A DNA stretch of 44,879 nucleotides from an uncultured Verrucomicrobiota bacterium (GTDB lineage Bacteria > Verrucomicrobiota > Kiritimatiellia > CAIQIC01 > Lenti-01), in the NCBI GenBank assembly GCA_938003985.1, contig CALKWZ010000045.1:1-44879 (forward strand), given 5' to 3'. Numbering within the stretch: the first letter of the stretch is position 1; each line of letters begins with the position of its first letter. This document shows positions 38,933 to 44,879 of this stretch, piece after piece. The notes below the pieces were generated by a model. That model ran no database searches. It saw nothing but the letters and a program-made list of their open reading frames with translations, and was not told the DNA's origin. The position numbers and the translations under genes are program-made.

Positions 38933-40376
38933 GCCGATCTCCCGTTCCCTCCGCCGCCGCCGCTTCCGTCGTGCCCTGCGCCAGTTCGCGCACCAGATCG
39001 TAGCCCAGCGCCAGCAGCACCGGCCCCAGGAAGAGCCCGATGAAGCCGAACGCAATCATGCCCCCGGCCACGCCGACGACCATGAGGACGAACGGCACGC
39101 CTTCTTCCCGCGCCGCCGCGCGGCGCGCGACGGCCCGCGGCGGAGCCTCGGGCACCCAGCGCCGGACGAGCGAAATCAGCACCGGCGCCGCCAGCAGCAG
39201 CGCCGCCGCGAACAGGAACAGCCAGACGCCGGCGATCGCCTGCCCCGTCGCGAACTGCCAGATGCCGCCGCCCAGGAACGCCACCACGCCCGCCGACCGG
39301 AACGGCGTGAACGCCGTCGCCGCCGCCACGAGCCCGCCCACGCCCCACGGCAACCCGGCATACGCGAAACCGGCGCCCGTCAGCAGGCCGACGGCGGCGC
39401 CCAGCGCCAACGCCCGCCGGCGCCGCAGCGCCGCGCCGAAGTCCCACGAACCGGCGATCAGGATCGGCCGCACGACGTTGTCGATGCCGCTGATCACCAC
39501 GCCGCCGTAGACCAGCAGCCCGATGCCGTCGGCCATGCGCTCGTTGGCCAGCAGCCACAGTCCCACCGGCACCCACAGCAGCGGCGGTCCCAGCGGCAGC
39601 AGGCCCAGCACGAAGACCCCCACCGCGAACAGCGCGGCGTTGGGCACGTCGAAGAGCGCGAAGCCGATCGCGGCCGCGACCGCCTGCACGAGAGCCGTCC
39701 CGACCGTCCCGCGCACCACGACGTTCAGCGTGGTCGCCATCCGGTGCCGCAGGCGCGCCATGAAGGGTCCGGCCACCTGCTCCATCAGCGCCGCGGTCCG
39801 GTCCGCCAGCGCCTCGCCCCGCAGATAGAAGAAGAACAGGAAGACCAGGCTGAAGCACACCTGGAAGACGCCGTAGCCGAGGCTGACGCCCCGCCGCACC
39901 AGCCATTCGGCGGACACCTTCGAGGCGCCCGCCCCCCAGCGCGCCAGCCGTTCCGTGTCGCTGAACAGGCCTTCGATTCCCGACCGGATCGGCTCCGCGT
40001 AGGGCCCGAAGAGCGGGTGCGCCTGCAGCGCGGCCATCAATTTCGGCAAGCCGGCTTCCCGCAGGTCGTGCAGGCGCCCGAGGCCCCATGCCGCCACGTC
40101 CAGCGACGACCTCGCCAGCATCCACAGCGGTACGATCAGGAGCAAGGCCCACAACAGCGCCATCAGGCCGGCGGCGACGGCCGGATTGCCGCCGGCCAGC
40201 CGGCGCTTCGTGAATTCGAAGACGGGCCAGGACGCGAACGCGAGGATCGCCGCCCAGAGGATCGCCGACACGAACGGCTTGAGCACCAGCAGGCAGAAGA
40301 AAACCAGGACGCCCACCAGCGCCACCCCCACCGTCTGCTCGATCAGTTTCCGGTTTTTGAGCGAAAACGATTCCAT
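38919..40376 (-). CDS. AI-2E/PerM-family membrane transporter with extra transmembrane module
   Basis: 485 residues from ATG 40376. The core has the PerM layout: N-terminal helices, a long amphipathic periplasmic region, then VVVRGTVGTALVQAVAAAIGFALF, PPLLWVPVGLWLL and GIDNVVRPILIAGS, and the C-terminal GGMIAFGFIGLFLGPVLLALGYDL. Between DNVVRPILIAGS and the C-terminal part, about residues 311-423, lies an extra segment of roughly 113 residues with two to three helices that looks like a diverged copy of the preceding module. Known members export autoinducer-2 or act as Na+/H+ antiporters. Here the substrate is unknown. Confidence 0.87.
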   Translation of the reverse strand: MESFSLKNRKLIEQTVGVALVGVLVFFCLLVLKPFVSAILWAAILAFASWPVFEFTKRRLAGGNPAVAAGLMALLWALLLIVPLWMLARSSLDVAAWGLGRLHDLREAGLPKLMAALQAHPLFGPYAEPIRSGIEGLFSDTERLARWGAGASKVSAEWLVRRGVSLGYGVFQVCFSLVFLFFFYLRGEALADRTAALMEQVAGPFMARLRHRMATTLNVVVRGTVGTALVQAVAAAIGFALFDVPNAALFAVGVFVLGLLPLGPPLLWVPVGLWLLANERMADGIGLLVYGGVVISGIDNVVRPILIAGSWDFGAALRRRRALALGAAVGLLTGAGFAYAGLPWGVGGLVAAATAFTPFRSAGVVAFLGGGIWQFATGQAIAGVWLFLFAAALLLAAPVLISLVRRWVPEAPPRAVARRAAAREEGVPFVLMVVGVAGGMIAFGFIGLFLGPVLLALGYDLVRELAQGTTEAAAAEGTGDRHEAV

Positions 40377-40418
40377 GGCCCTATTCGTAGCACGTCGCGT
40401 CCCCCGAAGCACTCCCTT

Positions 40419-41519
40419 TTAAGCCGGTTTCTCGATCGCCCCCGAAACCAGCACGACGTCGCCGGCATAGAACACGGCGATCTGGCCCGGGGTGACGGAA
40501 AGTTGCGGCTCGTCGAAAACGGCCCGCAGGCGGCCGTCGGTGGCCGTCACGGTCGCCGGCGCGGCCTTGTGGCGCTGGCGGATCTGGACCTCGCAACGGA
40601 ACGGCTCCGTCGGCGCGCCCGCCCAGCCCACCCAGTTCAGGTCGCCGGCCACGAGTGCGCGGGCATGCAGTTCCTCCCGCGGCCCCACCACGACGCGGTT
40701 GCGCGCGGCGTCGATCTCCACCACGTAGAGCGGCGTGCCCCCGCCGCCCAGTTCCAGCCCCTTCCGCTGGCCGATCGTGTAGTGGATGATGCCCCGGTGC
40801 CGGCCCAGCACCGTTCCGGCGCGGGTCACGAAATCGCCGGGCGGCGCGTCGCCCTGTTGGAACAGCACCGAATAGTCGTCGCACTCGATGAAATCCTGGC
40901 TCTCGTCCTTTTCCGCCAGATCGCCCCAGCCCAGCTCGCGCGCGAGCTCCTTGACCTCGCCCTTGCGCAGCTCGCCCAGCGGGAAAATCAAATCCGCGAG
41001 CTGTTCCTGCTTCAGGCGCGAGAGAAAGTACGACTGGTCCTTGCCCGCGTCCTTCCCGCGCAGGAGCTGCCAGCGGCCGCGGGCCTCGTCGAACCGCGTC
41101 CGCGCGTAGTGGCCCGTGGCGAACTTGTCGAAGGCCGCGCCCTGCGCGCGGGCCTGGTCGATCAGGAAGCCGAATTTCATCCGCTGGTTGCAGCGCACGC
41201 ACGGGTTCGGCGTGCGCCCGGCCAGGTATTCCTCCCGGAAATAGTCCAGGACGGTTTTTTTATACTGCTCCGCCAGCGCCACCACGCGGTGCTCGATCCC
41301 GAGCCGCGCGGCGATTTCCTTGGCGGCCTCCAGATCGCGCGCCTCCCCCGGCCCGAAGCAGCCCGAGATGCCCAGGTCCGGAATCGGCACCGAGCCGTCC
41401 CAGATGCTCATCGTCAGGCCCGTCACCCGCCAGCCGTCGCGCAGGAGCAGCCAGGCCGCGACGGACGAATCCACGCCGCCGCTCAATCCGATCGCCACGC
41501 TGGGTTGGGTTGTCGACAT
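40419..41519 (-). CDS. mnmA: tRNA-specific 2-thiouridylase MnmA (variant Cys pattern)
   Basis: 366 residues from ATG 41519; a TTG at 41528 preceded by GAGG is an alternative. The PP-loop IGLSGGVDSSVAAW binds ATP, TGHYAR and KDQSYFLSRLKQEQL are family motifs, and the C-terminal beta-barrel domain (GTPLYVVEIDAARNRVVVG) binds the tRNA. It makes 2-thiouridine at the wobble base of Lys, Glu and Gln tRNAs. Instead of the common NPDxxC, this protein reads NPCVRC (Cys107, Cys110), with another Cys54 (GCFGP). The second catalytic region is SQDFIECDDY with Cys213, two positions later than usual. A metal- or Fe-S-type variant is possible. Confidence 0.93.
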   Translation of the reverse strand: MSTTQPSVAIGLSGGVDSSVAAWLLLRDGWRVTGLTMSIWDGSVPIPDLGISGCFGPGEARDLEAAKEIAARLGIEHRVVALAEQYKKTVLDYFREEYLAGRTPNPCVRCNQRMKFGFLIDQARAQGAAFDKFATGHYARTRFDEARGRWQLLRGKDAGKDQSYFLSRLKQEQLADLIFPLGELRKGEVKELARELGWGDLAEKDESQDFIECDDYSVLFQQGDAPPGDFVTRAGTVLGRHRGIIHYTIGQRKGLELGGGGTPLYVVEIDAARNRVVVGPREELHARALVAGDLNWVGWAGAPTEPFRCEVQIRQRHKAAPATVTATDGRLRAVFDEPQLSVTPGQIAVFYAGDVVLVSGAIEKPA

Positions 41520-41552
41520 GGGGTTCAATCTACCTCGAAAAGCCCGCCGGCG

Positions 41553-43187
41553 CTACTGGGCTTCGCGCGCCAGTTGCGCGGCGTAGCCCGCCAGCCGCCA
41601 GCGAATGCGGGCGGCGGCCTCGCGGTCGCCGTTGCGCTCCGCCAGGGCTTCCGCCTGCCGCGCGGTTTCCATGGTGGCCAGCAGGTCGCCGCCGGCCAGT
41701 TGCGCCCGTTCCAGCGTATTCAGTTGCGCCGCGTCCGGCGCGCCGCCGGAAACCTCGATGGCTTTCCGGGCCCAGGCGAGGGCCTCGGCGGCCTCTTCCG
41801 GCGTGGCCTGCGGATCCACCGCCAACGCCCAGGCCAGGTTGTTCATGGCGGGCGCGTAGTTCGGCGCGATGGCCAGCGCGGCGCGGTACTCCGCGCAGGC
41901 CTCCGCGCGCCGGCCGTCGAGCTGGTAGCGGTTGGCCAGGTTGAAATGGATCAGCCAGTTGTCCGGCGTGGCCGCCAGCGCGTGCCGGAACAAGGTCTCC
42001 GTGTCGTGCCAGACCACCGTTTGCAGACGCGACAGCCCCGTCCAGGCCAGCGTCAGCGCGCCCGCGACCAAGACGGCCAGCCGTTGCCGGCGCGGCGACG
42101 GATTTTGCCGGCTCCAAGCCGCGGCGCCGCCGGCGAGCGCCAGCGCGAGGCCGATATGCGGCAGATAGCTGTAGCGGTCCGCCCAGGCCTGCCCGCCCAC
42201 CTGCACGAGGCCGATCATCGGCACCAGCGCGCCCAGGAACCACAGCCAGCCCACGAGCCCCCACGGCGCGCGGCGCGCGCCGGCCGCCGCCAGCGCCGTC
42301 AGCGCCGCGAGCAGGACCGCCGCGCCGGCCACCGCGGCCCAGGACGCGCCGCCGGCGGGGAACGGATAATAGACCGCCAGATCGGTCGGCCAGACCAGCG
42401 CGCGCAGATACTGGACGGTGGCCGTCGCCGCGTTTGCCAGCCGCGCCCCGGCCGGCAGCGCCGCGAACGACTTCACCGCGCCGCCGGCGCTCTGCGCCGC
42501 CAAAGTCATCGCGCAGGAGCCCGCCGCCAGCAACCACAGCGGCGCTTTTTCCAGCACCAGCTTCCACGCCGGCGTCCGGGGCCAGCGGCCCAGCGGCCAG
42601 GCGTCCAGCAGCAGCAGCAGGCACGGCAGCGTCACCCAGGCGGGCTTGGCCAGCAGGCTGGCCGCGAAGGCCGCCGCCGTCCAGACCATGCGCCCGCGCC
42701 CCGCCGGACGGACGTAGGCCAGCAGGGCCAGCAGGCCGAAGAACGCCGCCAGCACGTCCTTGCGCTCCGAAATCCAGACGACCGATTCCGCGCGCAGCGG
42801 ATGCACCGTCCACAGCGCCGCCGCGGCCAGCGCCGCCGGTCTGGAACCCGTCGCCCGCCGCAGGAAGAAAAACAGCAGGATCGCGTTCGCGGCGTGCAGC
42901 AGCAGGCTCGAGAAATGGTGGCCCGCCGGATTCAGGCCGTAGAGTTCCGCATCCGCCATGTGGGCCAGCCAGGTCAGCGGATGCCAGTTGTACATGTGGG
43001 TCGTCGTCCACGCCCAGCGCAGCCCGGCTTTCGTCAGCCCGGCCGTCACCGCGGGGTTTTCATAGACGTAGCCGTGGTCGTCGAACCAGACGAACCCGCC
43101 GAGCAGCGCCAGCCCGAACGCCCCGAACGCCAGCGCCGCCAGCAGCGCGCCGGCCGCGAGGTTCGATTTCCACTCCGCACCCTTCAT
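41553..43187 (-). CDS. TMTC-like membrane glycosyltransferase with TPR tail
   Basis: 544 residues. ATG 43187 is chosen because a promoter abuts it. Motifs include FVWFDDHGYVYENPAVTAG (luminal Asp-Asp catalytic loop), THMYNWHPLTWLAHMADAELYGLNPAGHHFSSLLLHAANA, and ALWTVHPLRAESVVWISERKDVLAAFFGLLALLAY, the standard pattern of TPR/TMTC-like O-mannosyltransferases of the GT-C fold. About 10 transmembrane helices follow, then TPR pairs from residue 415 (PDNWLIHFNLANRYQLDGRRAEACAEYRAALAIAPNY). The acceptor is probably an exported protein or lipid-linked sugar; the specificity is inferred. MnmA is 33 bases downstream. Confidence 0.85.
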   Translation of the reverse strand: MKGAEWKSNLAAGALLAALAFGAFGLALLGGFVWFDDHGYVYENPAVTAGLTKAGLRWAWTTTHMYNWHPLTWLAHMADAELYGLNPAGHHFSSLLLHAANAILLFFFLRRATGSRPAALAAAALWTVHPLRAESVVWISERKDVLAAFFGLLALLAYVRPAGRGRMVWTAAAFAASLLAKPAWVTLPCLLLLLDAWPLGRWPRTPAWKLVLEKAPLWLLAAGSCAMTLAAQSAGGAVKSFAALPAGARLANAATATVQYLRALVWPTDLAVYYPFPAGGASWAAVAGAAVLLAALTALAAAGARRAPWGLVGWLWFLGALVPMIGLVQVGGQAWADRYSYLPHIGLALALAGGAAAWSRQNPSPRRQRLAVLVAGALTLAWTGLSRLQTVVWHDTETLFRHALAATPDNWLIHFNLANRYQLDGRRAEACAEYRAALAIAPNYAPAMNNLAWALAVDPQATPEEAAEALAWARKAIEVSGGAPDAAQLNTLERAQLAGGDLLATMETARQAEALAERNGDREAAARIRWRLAGYAAQLAREAQ

Positions 43188-43195
43188 GGCCCCGC

Positions 43196-43224
43196 AGAAT
43201 AGCCGAACCCCGGAAAACAGCCAA
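43196..43224 (-). promoter_or_regulatory. Promoter of the TMTC-like gene, leaderless geometry
   Basis: On the minus strand: TTGGCT (43224-43219), 17 bases, TATTCT (43201-43196), then 8 bases to ATG 43187. It lies at the edge of a repeat region. Confidence 0.6.
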
Positions 43225-43231
43225 AAACAAT

Positions 43232-43403
43232 CCAACTACGAAACACGCGAATCACACGAAAAGGGAACCGGACGACAGGAGATCGAAGGCCGGAAAAAAC
43301 AGCCAAGAACAAGCCAACTGCCAAATGCGCAGAAGACACGCGGGAATTCCGCAACAAACGGCCCCGAATTCTTTTCGCGTCTTTCGCGTGTTTCGCAGTT
43401 GAT
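43232..43403. repeat. Inverted copies of the TTTCGCGTGTTTCGTAGTTG repeat
   Basis: The left arm at 43232-43265 is the reverse complement of the sequence at 1415-1447, and the right arm at 43371-43403 is in the same sense. Together they form a long interrupted inverted repeat about 105 bases apart. The middle contains GCCAACTGCCAAATGCGC, related to 1366-1375. No gene is seen. It separates the TMTC-like gene from the next, and the right arm ends 6 bases before the stop of the spermidine-synthase/TPR gene, so it may act in 3'-end formation. Confidence 0.7.
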
Positions 43404-43408
43404 CCGGC

Positions 43409-44879
43409 TCAGGGCTGGCGGGCCTGGGCGGCGGCGAGGTTCTGCTTGAGGATGGGCGAATCCGGGGCGTACTCGAGGGCCTGGGTCCAATAGGCGACGG
43501 CGCGTTCGCGCTCGCCGGACTGCATGGCCAGCGCGCCGAGGTTGTTGAGCACGTCGGGCTGGACCGGATTGATCTTCAGGCTGTCGCTCCACTGCTCCAG
43601 CGCCGGCCCCACGTGGCCCTGCTGCGCCAGGATCATCGCCGCGCGGTTGCGGGCCAGCACGTTGAGCGGATGGAGCTGGATGATCGCCGCGTAGGTGTCC
43701 AGCGCGCCGGACAGGTCCTGCGCCAGTTCCTGCGCGTGCGCGAGGTTGACCAGCGCGTCCTCGTTGGCCGGGGAGATTTCCAGCGCTTTGCGGAACTGCC
43801 GGATCGCGCGCGGATAGTCTTCCTTTTCCGCGGCGCGGATGCCCACCGCGATGGCGGAGGCCAGCAGGCCGATCCGGTCGGTCTTCACCACCGGCGCCAG
43901 CAGGTTTTCCACCGGCGCCCAGTCGTCCGTCAGCACGCACGCCCCGTTGCGGGCGCGCAGATCCGCGAAGTTTTCTTCCGTCAGCGGCGTGCCCTCGAAG
44001 ACGCCCGGCCGCGCGGTCCATTCGCCCAGGTTCGCCAGATCCAGCGGCCGGTCGCCGCCCACGAAGACGGTCGTGTTGCGCCCGCCGAGCTGCGGGACCG
44101 CGGCGACGGCCCCGCGGTGCGCGAAGACCTCCGCGAAGGTCTGGGCGATGGCGTTCATGAAACCGCCGACTTCGTAGGCGTCGATCAGGTTCATCACGTA
44201 GAGCCCGTCCGGCTTCAGCAACTGCCGCACCTGCGCCATGAATTCCCGCGTGGTCAACTGGTACGGCACGGAGTAGTCGCTGACCGAGTCGCAGACGATG
44301 AAATCGAACGGCGGCACGCTGCCGGGCCGCTCGCGGTTGCGCCGCAGGGCGTCGGCCACGTAGTTGCGCGCGTCGAGGTGGTGGATTTCGATGGGCGCGT
44401 CCGCCGGCAGGCCGAAGGCGGCCTGCGCGGCGCGCGTCACGCCCGGATCGATCTCGACCACGACGAGTTCGCTGCCCGGCCGCGCGCGGCAGAGGTAGTT
44501 CGGGAACACGTAGCCCCCGCCGCCCAGCAGCAGCAGGCGCACGGGCCGGTCGTTCTTGCCCAGCCGCTGGTTCACCAGCGCGTCGTAGATGCGCATGTAG
44601 GGATATTTCAGGTCGCCGAAGTCGTTCAGATCCGCCTCGCTGTGGCGCAGCTTGTCCTGGTAGAACGCGCGGTGCGCGGGGTTGCCCGCCTCCGCCGTCA
44701 CGGTCAGGATCTGGTACTGCGTCTCGGCGTAATAGACGGCGTTGTCTTCCGCGGGGGCGTCGCGCAGCTTCAGCGCGCGCGCGGCCCGCGCCGCGCCGGG
44801 CCCCGGCAGCACCGCGAGCAGGAAAAACGCCAGGGCCAGCGCCGTCCCGGCGCCGGCCGCCCCGCGCCCGCGCCGCGCG
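43409..44879 (-). CDS. Spermidine-synthase-like protein with membrane N-terminus and TPR tail, partial
   Basis: 490 residues are visible; the frame stays open to the window edge, so the 5' end is missing. The first visible part, AGTALALAFFLLAVLPGPG, is a membrane helix, probably the last of a larger transmembrane unit. The spermidine synthase-like domain follows: AETQYQILTVTAEAG, the SAM loop LLLLGGGGYVFPNYL, VVVEIDPGV, and CDSVSDYSVPYQLTTREFMAQV. The remaining 150 residues are TPR motifs (YPRAIRQFRKALEISPANEDALVNLAHAQEL and repeats). Fused membrane/SpeE-like proteins are common in PVC bacteria; their amine substrate is unknown. True spermidine synthesis is not assured. Confidence 0.8.
   Translation of the reverse strand, partial: ARRGRGAAGAGTALALAFFLLAVLPGPGAARAARALKLRDAPAEDNAVYYAETQYQILTVTAEAGNPAHRAFYQDKLRHSEADLNDFGDLKYPYMRIYDALVNQRLGKNDRPVRLLLLGGGGYVFPNYLCRARPGSELVVVEIDPGVTRAAQAAFGLPADAPIEIHHLDARNYVADALRRNRERPGSVPPFDFIVCDSVSDYSVPYQLTTREFMAQVRQLLKPDGLYVMNLIDAYEVGGFMNAIAQTFAEVFAHRGAVAAVPQLGGRNTTVFVGGDRPLDLANLGEWTARPGVFEGTPLTEENFADLRARNGACVLTDDWAPVENLLAPVVKTDRIGLLASAIAVGIRAAEKEDYPRAIRQFRKALEISPANEDALVNLAHAQELAQDLSGALDTYAAIIQLHPLNVLARNRAAMILAQQGHVGPALEQWSDSLKINPVQPDVLNNLGALAMQSGERERAVAYWTQALEYAPDSPILKQNLAAAQARQP

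Noticed and set aside
35614..40376. Helicase, BrkB and AI-2E genes as a phage-defence island
   Set aside because: The helicase is an ordinary UvrD/PcrA type and neither BrkB nor PerM is a known defence component. No nuclease, toxin or mobile element is nearby.
43409..44812. GTG 44812 as the start of the spermidine-synthase-like gene
   Set aside because: The frame continues through a clear transmembrane helix (AGTALALAFFLLAVLPG) to the window edge, so the gene is longer and cut by the boundary.

Overview
The window is a GC-rich chromosomal stretch from a Gram-negative bacterium. Outer-membrane biogenesis genes (BamD-like, LptE-like lipoprotein, LpxL-type acyltransferase, FadL-like porin), type II pseudopilin-type proteins with FTL(V/I)E(L) N-termini, secreted proteins with Thr-Asn-rich tracts, tail-fibre-like envelope proteins and TMTC-like/TPR proteins together suggest the PVC superphylum, most likely Kiritimatiellota or a close Verrucomicrobiota relative. 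That placement is an inference from gene style, not a measured phylogeny. Nothing points to a prophage, plasmid or integrated island, and there is no CRISPR array or rRNA.

Layout. 1-1123: the end of a GNAT acetyltransferase and two small unrecognised genes. 1124-1516: a repeat-filled gap. 1517-6692: a molybdenum hydroxylase operon (Mo, FAD and 2Fe-2S subunits), then an NfsB-like nitroreductase and a DUF2877 protein that carries a dispersed palindromic repeat inside its reading frame. 6746-7543: uppP. 7654-11411: a packed run of bamD-like, lptE-like, hisF, hisI and TPR genes. 11459-15645: two pseudopilin-like genes around a 992-residue secreted protein with glucan-binding-like modules. 15715-16629: an AraC/GyrI regulator, divergent from tRNA-Val(UAC), an SDR and an LpxL-like acyltransferase. 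18686-22291: smc. 22583-25096: an MBOAT/SGNH pair of the exopolysaccharide O-acetylation type. 25199-26470: glutamate dehydrogenase, divergent from a lone receiver protein and an MscS channel. 27927-28050: a palindrome array and a hairpin. 28083-29825: a GH20-like enzyme. 29837-31521: a pair of exported tail-fibre-like proteins. 31883-35493: a small membrane protein, a membrane sensor-like protein, a Thr-Asn-rich exported protein and a FadL-like porin. 35614-44879 (all minus strand): UvrD-type helicase, BrkB fused to an Rrf2-like domain, an AI-2E-family protein with an apparent internal duplication, an unusual MnmA, a TMTC-like TPR protein and a partial spermidine-synthase/TPR protein.

The most striking non-gene signals are two. 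(a) A recurring promoter architecture, TTGnnn-17 bp-TAnnnT, ends only 6-8 bases before the start codon of seven genes, which implies leaderless mRNAs. (b) A family of dispersed hairpin repeats keeps a CCTTG(C/T)G loop while its stems change in a compensated way; one 66-bp two-hairpin copy is read in frame inside a protein-coding gene. No single classical undescribed defence or biosynthetic system is evident.
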